Positions 1 to 6,825 of a stretch of DNA of 8,212 bases are shown here, piece after piece. The notes under the pieces were generated by a model. That model saw only the letters and a program-made list of their open reading frames with translations. It was not told the origin of the DNA and searched no databases. Positions within the stretch are counted from its first letter, which is position 1. Each line of letters begins with the position of its first letter. This DNA comes from Saprospirales bacterium (GTDB lineage Bacteria > Bacteroidota > Bacteroidia > Chitinophagales > Saprospiraceae). The translations under genes and the position numbers were made by a program. The stretch is taken from assembly GCA_003559985.1 (NCBI GenBank), contig PWJP01000199.1, positions 1-8,212 of the forward strand, read 5' to 3'.

Positions 1-1622
1 CCCATCCCACCCGTAACTTCGGGGGAAATATCCACATTGAGACCAATGAGTTCAGGAGTCTGAATTACAACGACTACGACAATGTGTTCAACAATCAACT
101 CAGCTCGAACTTCTCCTTCAGTCAGATTTTTCCGGGCAGGCCCTTTAGGGTTAATGCCTCTTTGAGTCACAGGCAGAACACCCAAACCGGGCAAATGGAC
201 ATCACCTTTCCGAATGTCAATTTCCAAATGAATCAGATATTCCCCTTTAAAAATCGGCAGCGGACCGGGCCTGAGCAGTGGTATGAGAAAATAAGTTTCC
301 GGTACAATGCCTCCTATCAGAATCGATTTTCTGCACCGGACAGTGTTTTTCTGTCGCCGGAGTTTTTTGAGTCTTCGAGAATGGGCTTTCGCCACAATGC
401 TTCATCCAATGCGGTTTTCAGAGTGGCACGTCATTTCAATCTAACGCCCTCTGTCGAGTACAATGAAACCTGGTATGTGCAGACTTTGGAAAGACAGTTT
501 CAGGAGGGCCTGGATATCAGAGTGGATACTGTTTACAACCAGGACAGTACCGAGTTCTTTATTCAACGGGATACCATTTCGTTTGGAGAAGTGGTGGATT
601 TGGATCGGCGTGGACTGGATGGTTTCAGGACCTACAGGGCCAGTTTAAATCTCAATACCCAGATTTTTGGTACTGCCCGTTTTAGGTCCGGTTTTTTGAG
701 GGGTATTCGCCACACCATGAAACCCAGTATTGGATTGAGTTACGCACCGGATTTCACCAGAGAGAGTTTGGGGTACTTTGAGGAGCTTCCCATCATCAAT
801 CAGGCCGGTAAGCGAGATACCATCCGCTATTCCCGGTTTCAGGATGGAATATTTGGAGGCCCGCCCACCGGAGGTAGCCAAATGCTTATGAATTACTCCA
901 TCGGGAATACTCTGGAGGCCAAGGTTTTTAACAGAAGCGATTCCACAGAGCGAAATATCAGTCTGCTCAACAATGTTGGTGTCAGTGGTAGTTATGATTT
1001 CAACAGGGATTCACTCAATTGGAGTATGGTGAACGTGCGCGGTACATCCCGGCTCTTTGGAGGAATATCAACGCTAACTCTCGGTCTGATGTACGACCCC
1101 TACGCACTGGATGATGAGGGCCGCAGAATCGATAAATTTTACATGAGTGAAACCGGCAGACCGCTTCGATTTGTTCAGGCCAATGTGCGCATCAGCAGCA
1201 GGATGTCTATCAATCAGCTACTGGAAATCCTCCCTTTCGGTCCCGATCCCGATAAAGAGGGCAGCAGTGTCCTGGACCTCATCCGGCAACTAACCATCAA
1301 CCATCAGATCGGATTTGTCAACAACGCACAATTTGAAGAAGGTTGGGAGATCAATACCCATTTCGTCAGTCTCCGGGGAAGTATTCCGCTCTCAGAGAAG
1401 TGGAACTTCAATTTCACCAATATCGACTACAATTTTCAACAGGGTCGTATGTCCTACCCTGACTTTGGCGTAAGTCGCGACCTCCACTGTTGGACCATGG
1501 AACTCAATTGGCAGCCGAGACGGGGCACCTATCAGTTTACCATCAGCGTGAAGCCCGGCTCTATGGACTTCCTCAATGTGCCCTATCGCAAGAGCAGAGT
1601 GGATGGCTTTTCGGGCTTTTGA
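1..1622 (+). CDS. lptD: LPS-assembly outer membrane protein LptD, Bacteroidota type (3' part, 5' end outside window)
   Basis: LptD is the outer-membrane barrel that inserts lipopolysaccharide into the outer leaflet, at the end of the Lpt bridge. The reading frame is open from position 3, giving 539 visible residues. Bacteroidota LptD is usually about 850-950 residues, so the N-terminal jellyroll part lies upstream. The visible part is rich in alternating polar/aromatic strands, as in a beta-barrel. Landmarks I recognise from Bacteroidota LptD are FPNVNF and WYEK near the start, MKPSIGLSY mid-way, YDPYALDDEGRRIDKF, and RDLHCW (bases 1476-1493) followed by the TMELNWQP strand. That Cys is the only cysteine visible, so the two-disulfide arrangement of E. 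coli LptD cannot be present in this part. The protein ends in Phe, fitting the C-terminal signal for BAM-mediated insertion. Three stop codons in a row (TGA TAG TGA, 1620-1628) close the gene. No start codon is assigned because the gene is cut by the window edge. Confidence 0.9.
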   Translation, partial: HPTRNFGGNIHIETNEFRSLNYNDYDNVFNNQLSSNFSFSQIFPGRPFRVNASLSHRQNTQTGQMDITFPNVNFQMNQIFPFKNRQRTGPEQWYEKISFRYNASYQNRFSAPDSVFLSPEFFESSRMGFRHNASSNAVFRVARHFNLTPSVEYNETWYVQTLERQFQEGLDIRVDTVYNQDSTEFFIQRDTISFGEVVDLDRRGLDGFRTYRASLNLNTQIFGTARFRSGFLRGIRHTMKPSIGLSYAPDFTRESLGYFEELPIINQAGKRDTIRYSRFQDGIFGGPPTGGSQMLMNYSIGNTLEAKVFNRSDSTERNISLLNNVGVSGSYDFNRDSLNWSMVNVRGTSRLFGGISTLTLGLMYDPYALDDEGRRIDKFYMSETGRPLRFVQANVRISSRMSINQLLEILPFGPDPDKEGSSVLDLIRQLTINHQIGFVNNAQFEEGWEINTHFVSLRGSIPLSEKWNFNFTNIDYNFQQGRMSYPDFGVSRDLHCWTMELNWQPRRGTYQFTISVKPGSMDFLNVPYRKSRVDGFSGF

Positions 1623-1688
1623 TAGTGATCCTGTCGCCGGGGATACATATTTTGTCGAAAAGGCACATTTTCACAGGCTGTATTGTTG

Positions 1689-1696
1689 TACATTTG
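1689..1696 (+). promoter_or_regulatory. Candidate Bacteroidota -7 promoter element (TACATTTG)
   Basis: TACATTTG matches all six fixed bases of the Bacteroidota -7 consensus TAnnTTTG. It ends 22 bases before the ATG at 1719, so a transcript would have a very short leader. The expected -33 TTTG/TTG is not clear: a T-run at 1668-1671 lies 17 bases upstream, and the nearest TTTG (1651-1654) is too far away. It could drive the DUF697 gene independently of lptD. The call rests on one half-site. Confidence 0.35.
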
Positions 1697-1718
1697 TCAA
1701 ACACCAAAAATCCGGTCA

Positions 1719-2393
1719 ATGGAAAACAAGAGAGAGGAGAATCCCCAACGCAAGAAAAAGGCAGAGTTGATCATTCGGAATCACATGATTTGGTCCATGG
1801 GTGCCGGTTTGATCCCTGTTCCCGTGGCGGACTTTTTTGCCGTAGGTGCCATTCAGTTGGATATGATACGCCAGATGTGCAAACTTTACGAAATTGATTT
1901 TAAGGAAAAAGATGGCAAGGCTGTGGTGAGTGCCCTGACCGGTGCAGGTCTTTCACGCCTCGGTGCCAGTGCGGCCGTTAAGTTTGTTCCAGGGATGGGT
2001 TCGATCGTAGGCGGGGTTACCATGTCTGTGCTCTCAGGAGCTTCAACGTTCGCCATTGGAGAGGCATTCAAAAAGCACTTTGAAACCGGCGGCACTTTCC
2101 TGGACCTGGACACCGAACGCATCAAAAAGATGTACGACGATTTGTTCGAAAAGGGCAAGAAAATGGCCAGCGATATCCAGGAGGAGAAAAAGACCACTGG
2201 CAAATCCTACAGCGATATCATTGCAGAAAAGGCAGACGAAGCTTTTTCTGAAGAGGTCGGAGAGGATACAGACACTCAAGACCACGACCAGGTGATCAAA
2301 AAGCTCAAAGAACTGGCGGAGCTAAAGGAAAAGGGCGTCATCACTGAACAGGAGTTTGAAGAACTTAAAAAGGGTATTCTAAAAGGGAAGTGA
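1719..2393 (+). CDS. DUF697 (YcjF-like) membrane protein with C-terminal SHOCT domain
   Basis: This 224-residue protein has unknown function. Residues about 20-130 match the DUF697 family: IIRNHMIWSMGAGLIPVP, then AVGAIQLDMIRQMCKLY, then a Gly/Ser/Ala-rich stretch containing VPGMGSIVGG and SVLSGAST, then GGTFLDLD. Two hydrophobic hairpins (about 24-48 and 85-117) suggest membrane association. Residues about 131-190 are charged and probably helical. Residues 191-221 (IKKLKELAELKEKGVITEQEFEELKKG) have the SHOCT pattern, a short helix pair found at the ends of many membrane or secreted proteins. In E. coli YcjF the domain accompanies the GTPase-like YcjX; no GTPase motif is visible here. ATG 1719 is preferred to the TTG at 1683, because family similarity begins just after it and the TTG lies ahead of the candidate -7 element. 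The gene converges with tsaD, 25 bases away. The domain calls are firm; the function is not. Confidence 0.85.
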   Translation: MENKREENPQRKKKAELIIRNHMIWSMGAGLIPVPVADFFAVGAIQLDMIRQMCKLYEIDFKEKDGKAVVSALTGAGLSRLGASAAVKFVPGMGSIVGGVTMSVLSGASTFAIGEAFKKHFETGGTFLDLDTERIKKMYDDLFEKGKKMASDIQEEKKTTGKSYSDIIAEKADEAFSEEVGEDTDTQDHDQVIKKLKELAELKEKGVITEQEFEELKKGILKGK

Positions 2394-2418
2394 TGTCCCC
2401 GCCCAGGATCCCCATGAA

Positions 2419-3453
2419 TCAGGATGCAGTGGATCTCCGTTTCAGCCTGGGACTTGCTGCGGCATTGAGGTCCGCAAAATCTCCTTTCAAAAACTTATAA
2501 TGTGCGGCCATTGCGATCATGGCGGCATTGTCGGTGCAATACTCAGGACTGGCCAAAAACAGCATTCTGCCACTTTTTTCACAGGCTGACCTCATCATTT
2601 CTCTCAACTGTGAATTGACGGAGACTCCCCCGGAGATGGCAATGTCGTCCAGTCCTTCTCTGTCAGCGGCCAGCATCGTCTTTTTAACCAGAGTTTTGGC
2701 GATGGTGTATTGAATGGATGCTGTAAGGTCGCTTTTGTTCTCTTCTAAAAAATCGGGATTCTCTTTTATACGGTCTCTGATAAAGTACAGCACAGCGGTT
2801 TTGAGGCCGCTGAAAGAAAAATCCAATTCCGGCACTTTGGACTCGGGAAAGGAGAAAACGGGCTTTCCTTTTTTGGCCAGTTTGTCGATTGCGGGGCCTG
2901 CGGGGTAGGGGAGTCCCAGCATTTTTCCACATTTGTCAAAAGCCTCGCCCGCCGCATCGTCCAGTGTCTGCCCAATCAATTCCTGCTCCAGTGGACCGCG
3001 CATCACGACCAATTCGGTGTGGCCTCCACTCACTGTTAGATTTAGGAAGGGAAATTCGGGTTTGGGTTCATCGATAAAATGAGCCAAAATATGGGCTTCC
3101 ATGTGGTTGACCTCGATCAGGGGTTTGCCGGTTGCCAGTGCCAGACCTTTTGCAAACTGGGCTCCGACAATGAGAGATCCTAGAAGACCGGGGCCGCGTG
3201 TGAAGGCAAAGGCATCGATCTGTTCGATCTTCAAAGTTGCTTTTTTCAGTGCCTCATCCACCACTGGTACAATGTGTGAGAGGTGGGCGCGAGAGGCCAA
3301 TTCCGGAACCACCCCGCCAAAATTTTGGTGTACATCCTGGTTGGCTACTACGTTGGATCGAATTTTGCCATCTGAGATTACTGCGCAACTCGTATCGTCA
3401 CAAGAGGACTCAATGGCCAGAATAGTTCCTGCTTTTCCGGTCTCATTTTTCAT
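2419..3453 (-). CDS. tsaD: tRNA N6-adenosine threonylcarbamoyltransferase TsaD
   Basis: TsaD transfers the threonylcarbamoyl group from threonylcarbamoyl-AMP to A37 of ANN-decoding tRNAs, making t6A. In bacteria it works with TsaB and TsaE. The protein has 344 residues, the normal length. Visible hallmarks are the N-terminal ASKHA-fold phosphate loop LAIESSCDDTSCAV (12-25), the metal-binding HMEAH with H117 and H121, SGGHTE (142-147), QTLDDAAGEAFDK (162-174), YPAGPAID (183-190), FSFSGLKTA (212-220), ISGGVSVNSQLR (273-284) and CTDNAAMIA with D308. All expected metal and nucleotide residues are present, so it should be active. It starts at ATG 3453; an AAGGTGG tract about 12 bases upstream is the most SD-like sequence in the window, though spaced rather far. 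The gene is divergent from the 3675-5658 cluster. Neither tsaB nor tsaE is in the window, as is common. Confidence 0.97.
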   Translation of the reverse strand: MKNETGKAGTILAIESSCDDTSCAVISDGKIRSNVVANQDVHQNFGGVVPELASRAHLSHIVPVVDEALKKATLKIEQIDAFAFTRGPGLLGSLIVGAQFAKGLALATGKPLIEVNHMEAHILAHFIDEPKPEFPFLNLTVSGGHTELVVMRGPLEQELIGQTLDDAAGEAFDKCGKMLGLPYPAGPAIDKLAKKGKPVFSFPESKVPELDFSFSGLKTAVLYFIRDRIKENPDFLEENKSDLTASIQYTIAKTLVKKTMLAADREGLDDIAISGGVSVNSQLREMMRSACEKSGRMLFLASPEYCTDNAAMIAMAAHYKFLKGDFADLNAAASPRLKRRSTAS

Positions 3454-3637
3454 ACTGCAAATATCCCACCTTCCGGGCGGTTTTAAGAGATTTTAAAGAA
3501 TTTTTATCCCCATACACCAAAATGTTTGCCAAATAAGTCCTATAATTGTGACCTGGAATAGAGTCACCCTCATTTGGCGTGAGGTTGATGTCTTCCATTT
3601 TGGTCGGTGAGCCGGACTTGTAATAATAGACCGGCAC
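3443..3637 (-). CDS. Doubtful small ORF overlapping the tsaD start
   Basis: The minus strand is open for up to 64 codons from GTG 3637, or 51 codons from the first ATG (3598). The stop overlaps the first 11 bases of tsaD. That layout would suit translational coupling, and the SD-like AAGGTGG before tsaD would lie inside this ORF. The predicted peptide is hydrophilic and Tyr/Lys-rich, with no signal peptide or membrane segment, and I recognise no family. An open frame of this size is easily produced by chance in about 200 bases of intergenic DNA. It may simply be the tsaD leader and promoter region. I list it because the frame covers most of the intergenic gap upstream of tsaD. Confidence 0.18.
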   Translation of the reverse strand: MPVYYYKSGSPTKMEDINLTPNEGDSIPGHNYRTYLANILVYGDKNSLKSLKTARKVGYLQYEK

Positions 3638-3674
3638 TTTGTAATGTTTAATATGTATTCAAATATTCAACTCC

Positions 3675-4253
3675 ATGAAACTGATTATTAACTTGGTGAT
3701 TGTATTGATTATCGGTGGGTTGGTTTACCTGCTCATTGACTCCATCCGCGAACCCATCCATTTTCAAAATGAAAAGGATATGAGGTCCAGCGCTGTTATT
3801 GATCAATTGAGGGATATCAGGGAGACCCAGCGTATGTACCGGGACATCAAAGGCATTTTTGCCAGCGATTTTGATACATTGATACATGTGCTTAAGACGG
3901 ACAGCTTTAACCACATCAGGTTAATTGGAGATCCGGATGATCCCACCGGTGAGGGTTATGTTCGAGATACTACCAGGATAAGTGCTTTAGACTCTATTGT
4001 GGCGATGGGTATCAATCTGGATAGACTTCCTTTCGTTCCCTTTACCGACGACGAAAAGTTTTACATCAATGCCGACACCATTACTTACCAGCAGACCCTC
4101 ACCCCTGTGACTGAAGTGGGTGTCAGGTGGAGTAAGTTTATGGGACCATATGCAGACCCATCTTACAGAAAATATGACTACCGCTACAATCCCGATGGAG
4201 TATTGAGATTTGGGAGTATGAACAACCCGAATTTATCTGGTAACTGGGAATAA
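3675..4253 (+). CDS. Conserved Bacteroidota membrane-anchored protein, pseudopilin-like architecture
   Basis: This 192-residue protein has no assigned function. Residues 3-22 form one hydrophobic helix after a two-residue N-terminus, so most of the chain should lie in the periplasm with a membrane anchor. An amphipathic stretch follows (about 38-70: VIDQLRDIRETQRMYRDIKG, then FASDFDTLI). Its spacing is like that of type II/IV pseudopilins, where a helix with an RxAQxxYxxxxGxYA-type pattern follows the membrane helix. No prepilin-peptidase site (Gly followed by Phe and a Glu at +5) is present, so it is not a standard pseudopilin. From memory, similar proteins with the same IRxxQ...F..SFDxLI pattern occur next to DUF3822 genes in other Bacteroidota; I could not check this. 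The C-terminal half (VPFTDDEKFYINAD, then GVRWSKFMGPY) looks globular. An in-frame TAA at 3642 confines the start, and ATG 3675 begins the anchor directly. The next gene starts 8 bases downstream, which indicates an operon. Confidence 0.82.
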   Translation: MKLIINLVIVLIIGGLVYLLIDSIREPIHFQNEKDMRSSAVIDQLRDIRETQRMYRDIKGIFASDFDTLIHVLKTDSFNHIRLIGDPDDPTGEGYVRDTTRISALDSIVAMGINLDRLPFVPFTDDEKFYINADTITYQQTLTPVTEVGVRWSKFMGPYADPSYRKYDYRYNPDGVLRFGSMNNPNLSGNWE

Positions 4254-4261
4254 TATTCTTA

Positions 4262-5068
4262 ATGAAGGTTTATAAAGAAGAAGATTTTTTTTCCGGGCCT
4301 GAGGGCCTGGAGGCTGTTCTGCTGTGGAGAGACCGCAGCACCAGTTTGGCATTGTTTAAGACCGGAGAAGCAGAAAAAGCCCCCGGTGCTGTTTACGAAT
4401 GGTCTGCTGCAGACAGAGACCGGATGGAAATTATTGACCTGCTCAACAAGCTCAAACCAGATTCAATACGTATCGTGGATGCCGATCCCGGATTTAGCCT
4501 CCTGCCGCTGGAGATGGCCACAGATTCCGGTAGTACAGAGTGGCACCAACACCTTCCCGGTGATTCACAGAAGGGCATTTTGGTGTCAGACAAAAAATCG
4601 AGCCCCGCTGTTTCCGTGTCCTTTGAAATAGATCCCGGAGACTTTGAATTCCTCGCCTCGCTGAGAAATGACCAAAAAGTGGAGCACCTGGCCGGTGTTT
4701 TGTTGGAAAATATGGAAAAGGTGGACTTCGTATCGCTCTGGTCGAAAATTGTCCTGTACTTCGTGGACAACCAGATGTTTGCGGTCGCAGTCAAACACGG
4801 GAATCCGGTCCTGGTAAATGCATACAGCTACCAGGTGCCCGCAGATGCCCTGTACTATTTACTCTGGATCAAAAAGGAGCTGTTTGCTGACGAAGCCGGG
4901 GTCCCCATTTTTGCAAACGGTCTGATAAAAACCGGCTCAAACCTGCACAATACCCTAAAGAATTACATCGACCCTCTGCACTTTGGCACTTCATTGAGAA
5001 AGAAATCCGACGATCTGGATAAGGACTTCCCGGCCCATACTTTTTCCCTGTTGAGGCAGATGTCGTAA
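4262..5068 (+). CDS. DUF3822 family protein
   Basis: This 268-residue protein resembles the Bacteroidota-specific DUF3822 family in length and in its C-terminal half: FVDNQMFAVAVKHGNPVLVNAYSY (about 168-190), then a helix ALYYLLWIKKEL (196-207), a strand-turn VPIFANGLIKTGSNLHNTLKNYI (214-236) and a closing FSLLRQM. The layout is a duplicated sheet-helix module. As I recall, a structural-genomics model of a family member showed an actin-like fold related to PilM/GspL; this is unverified. There is no signal peptide or membrane helix, so it should be cytoplasmic. I cannot point to intact phosphate-loop motifs, so nucleotide binding is uncertain. It begins 8 bases after the membrane-anchored protein and ends 47 bases before rsmD. 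The adjacency to rsmD is typical of Bacteroidota. Biological role unknown. Confidence 0.82.
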   Translation: MKVYKEEDFFSGPEGLEAVLLWRDRSTSLALFKTGEAEKAPGAVYEWSAADRDRMEIIDLLNKLKPDSIRIVDADPGFSLLPLEMATDSGSTEWHQHLPGDSQKGILVSDKKSSPAVSVSFEIDPGDFEFLASLRNDQKVEHLAGVLLENMEKVDFVSLWSKIVLYFVDNQMFAVAVKHGNPVLVNAYSYQVPADALYYLLWIKKELFADEAGVPIFANGLIKTGSNLHNTLKNYIDPLHFGTSLRKKSDDLDKDFPAHTFSLLRQMS

Positions 5069-5115
5069 GGGAGAGAATTTTCATAAAGGGTGATAATTAA
5101 AACCAAGAATCTACC

Positions 5116-5658
5116 ATGCGCGTCATAAGTGGAACATTAAAAGGTCGGAGATTCAGTCCCCCTGCAGGGAAGTGGCCAACGCGGCCTACCACCGATTACG
5201 CCAGAGAGGGACTTTTCAATATACTGCAGAATCAATTAGCTTTTGAAGAGTTGAGTTGTCTGGATCTCTTTGGAGGTGCCGGAAGTCATACTTTTGAGCT
5301 GGTGAGCAGGGGATGTGAGGATGTGACTTATGTGGATCAATTTGCCCCCTGCGTAAAATTCGTCAGTGAAACCGCCCTGGAGTGGGGAATTGGTGATGCT
5401 ATTACTATCCACCGGCAGGATGTTCGCCATTTTTTGTCCCTGGCCGGCAAGAAAAAATACGACTACAATTTTGCCGGACCTCCCTATCCGCTAGCCTGGC
5501 TGGACGACATTCCAAATCTGACCTTTGAGGCAGATATTCTGGCAGAAGATGGACTTTTTGTATTGGAACACAATCCCCATCGCGATTTTTCAGCTCACCC
5601 CCGCTTTAGAGAGCTTCGAAAGTATGGCAAGACCTATTTCAGCATGTTCCGTCATTGA
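5116..5658 (+). CDS. rsmD: RsmD-type 16S rRNA (guanine-N2) methyltransferase
   Basis: RsmD methylates N2 of G966 (E. coli numbering) in 16S rRNA, using S-adenosylmethionine, late in 30S assembly. At 180 residues the protein is normal for Bacteroidota and slightly shorter than E. coli RsmD. Features are the N-terminal MRVISGTLKGRR and RPTTDYAREGLFNIL (23-37), SAM motif I LDLFGGAG (49-56), an acidic residue after strand 2 (VDQF, D74), QDV (101-103) and the catalytic-loop motif FAGPPY (119-124), then GLFVLEHN (146-153). The motif normally reads D/N-PP-Y; here Gly121 replaces the acid/amide residue (codon GGA). The rest of the fold appears intact. An in-frame TAA at 5098 fixes ATG 5116 as the first ATG start. 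It is probably co-transcribed with the DUF3822 gene. Family membership is firm; full activity is less certain because of the Gly. Confidence 0.9.
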   Translation: MRVISGTLKGRRFSPPAGKWPTRPTTDYAREGLFNILQNQLAFEELSCLDLFGGAGSHTFELVSRGCEDVTYVDQFAPCVKFVSETALEWGIGDAITIHRQDVRHFLSLAGKKKYDYNFAGPPYPLAWLDDIPNLTFEADILAEDGLFVLEHNPHRDFSAHPRFRELRKYGKTYFSMFRH

Positions 5659-5665
5659 TAGACGG
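5649..5665 (+). terminator. Weak hairpin over the rsmD stop codon
   Basis: CCGTC (5649-5653) pairs with GACGG (5661-5665) across a 7-base loop that contains the TGA stop. A run of five T follows at 5672-5676. The stem is only 5 bp and the T-run is displaced by 6 bases, so intrinsic termination would be inefficient at best. The following 174-base gap to the glycosyltransferase holds no other structure I can support. Confidence 0.2.
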
Positions 5666-5832
5666 CAGATGTTTTTGATGAATTATGAAGCTGTAAGTGG
5701 GGCTTGTCATTTGCATAATAAATTGACATACAGTTGGTTGCGTTTGAGTTCTCATTGTCTGTTAGCTCCGGCAATCAAGTCGCTGTCGGATAGTTCTCAA
5801 AATTTCTGCATTTTTGCCGGTAAAATACTGCG

Positions 5833-6555
5833 ATGGCTAAGACACTTTCTGTAATTATTCCCGCCTACAATGAGGAGAAAACGATCCTGGAAATTCTTGA
5901 GGCGGTGAGGCTTGTAGTCCTTGACGGCGGATTTGACAAGGAGATCATTGTGGTGAATGATTGCAGTACGGATTCCACGGCTGAGCTGGTTGAGAAATTT
6001 CAGGCGGAAAACCCGGATCTGAGGTTGCTGCTAAAACACCAGGAAAAAAATATGGGTAAAGGGGCGGCCTTGCACAGGGGTATTGCGGAGGCTAGCGGAG
6101 ATTATTTGGTGATTCAGGATGCCGATTTGGAGTACGACCCCAGAGAGTACAATTTACTGCTAAAACCAATTATCGGAGGGCAGGCCGATGTGGTTTACGG
6201 ATCGAGATTCATGGGAGGAAATCCCCACCGCATCCTTTTCTTTTGGCACTCCATCGGAAACAAGTTTTTGACCTTCTGCAGCAATATGTTTACCAATCTC
6301 AATCTGACCGATATGGAGACCTGCTACAAGCTGTTTCGCTCGGATTTGATAAAGTCCCTGGATTTGAAAGAAAGGCGATTTGGCTTTGAGCCTGAGGTGA
6401 CGGCAAAGATCTCACGAATAAAAAAGGTCAGGATTTATGAAGTGGGTATAAGTTACTACGGCAGGACTTATGAAGAGGGCAAAAAAATCGGTTGGAGGGA
6501 CGGTTTTCGCGCCCTTTACTGCATTGCAAAATACGGTCTGTTTAGGGCAAAATAA
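5833..6555 (+). CDS. Family 2 glycosyltransferase (DPM1-like)
   Basis: This 240-residue GT-A fold enzyme probably moves a sugar from a nucleotide donor to a polyprenyl phosphate or a glycan. Motifs are SVIIPAYNEE (6-15), the donor-binding EIIVVNDCSTDST (37-49), GKGAALHRGI (75-84), the metal-binding QDADLEYDP (95-103) with D96 and D98, VVYGSRF (120-126) and, in the acceptor half, TDMETCYKLFR (159-169) and FGFEPEVTAKI (183-193). This set is characteristic of the dolichyl-phosphate mannosyltransferase-like subgroup. Unlike DPM synthases with C-terminal membrane helices or GtrB-type enzymes, the chain ends soon after the catalytic domain, so it is probably cytoplasmic or peripheral. Substrate cannot be read from sequence. 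An in-frame TAA at 5821 immediately upstream fixes the start at ATG 5833. It lies 174 bases after rsmD, so it may have its own promoter. Confidence 0.93.
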   Translation: MAKTLSVIIPAYNEEKTILEILEAVRLVVLDGGFDKEIIVVNDCSTDSTAELVEKFQAENPDLRLLLKHQEKNMGKGAALHRGIAEASGDYLVIQDADLEYDPREYNLLLKPIIGGQADVVYGSRFMGGNPHRILFFWHSIGNKFLTFCSNMFTNLNLTDMETCYKLFRSDLIKSLDLKERRFGFEPEVTAKISRIKKVRIYEVGISYYGRTYEEGKKIGWRDGFRALYCIAKYGLFRAK

Positions 6556-6585
6556 ATTGCTTCCGTTTCTCATAACAGCTAGCCA

Positions 6586-6610
6586 CGTGAAGTCCTGGTA
6601 AAACTTCATG
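6586..6610 (+). terminator. Possible terminator hairpin after the glycosyltransferase gene
   Basis: CGTGAAGT (6586-6593) pairs with ACTTCATG (6603-6610), giving 8 bp with one G·T wobble and a 9-base loop. GAAAATTTTG follows directly, so the T-run is short and starts 5 bases after the stem. It lies 31 bases past the stop codon, a sensible place for a terminator, but the stem is not GC-rich. Confidence 0.3.
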
Positions 6611-6690
6611 GAAAATTTTGTAAATTTGGGCTTGTTTTCAACCAAGTCCTTTGATCAGAGGTGGTTTTAGGAGTGAGCCTGACGGCAAAA

Positions 6691-6716
6691 CTTTCTGAAA
6701 AACATTGTTTTGGAAG
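6691..6716. repeat. Imperfect dyad upstream of the M3 peptidase gene
   Basis: The core is a perfect 13-base palindrome at 6699-6711 (AAAACA-T-TGTTTT). Outside it, CTTTC (6691-6695) pairs with GGAAG (6712-6716), with one wobble and a 3-base bulge on the left arm. It could be an operator-like dyad or an AT-rich hairpin. It lies about 110 bases before the M3 start. Short AT-rich palindromes occur by chance, so no function is claimed. The rest of the 6556-6825 gap holds only a 4-bp GCCC/GGGC hairpin at 6735-6749 and no convincing ORF. Confidence 0.25.
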
Positions 6717-6825
6717 CAAAAAGAATACAAATTGGCCCTTTTGCGGGGCTTTACAAATAAGACAGAAAGGTGGGCTGTCGTGAAATTTTTTCCACCACTT
6801 AATGTTTGATGTAAAATTTTAACCA

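Noticed and set aside
1690..1701. 12-base sequence ACATTTGTCAAA also present near 2930 inside tsaD
   Set aside because: One copy is in conserved coding sequence, and there are no flanking similarities, so this is coincidence, not a repeat family.
1490..1897. 135-codon plus-strand frame across the lptD end and the DUF697 start
   Set aside because: It is out of frame with both well-supported genes, and its product has no family features.
3454..3465. GATATTTG just before tsaD on the minus strand as a -7 element for a leaderless transcript
   Set aside because: It has one mismatch to TAnnTTTG and no TTG at -33 spacing.
3611..3635. GCCGG/CCGGC inverted repeat in the tsaD divergent region
   Set aside because: The stem is only 5 bp with a 15-base loop and no T-run; it is expected by chance.
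5723..5746. TTGACA at 5723 and TGCGTTTG at 5739 as a promoter for the glycosyltransferase
   Set aside because: No -10 hexamer lies at proper spacing from TTGACA. The TAnnTTTG-like box has a mismatch and no correctly spaced -33 element.
5525..5854. 109-codon plus-strand frame spanning the rsmD end and the gap to the glycosyltransferase
   Set aside because: It overlaps conserved RsmD sequence in another frame and runs into the glycosyltransferase start. The product shows no domain, so it does not fill the gap credibly.
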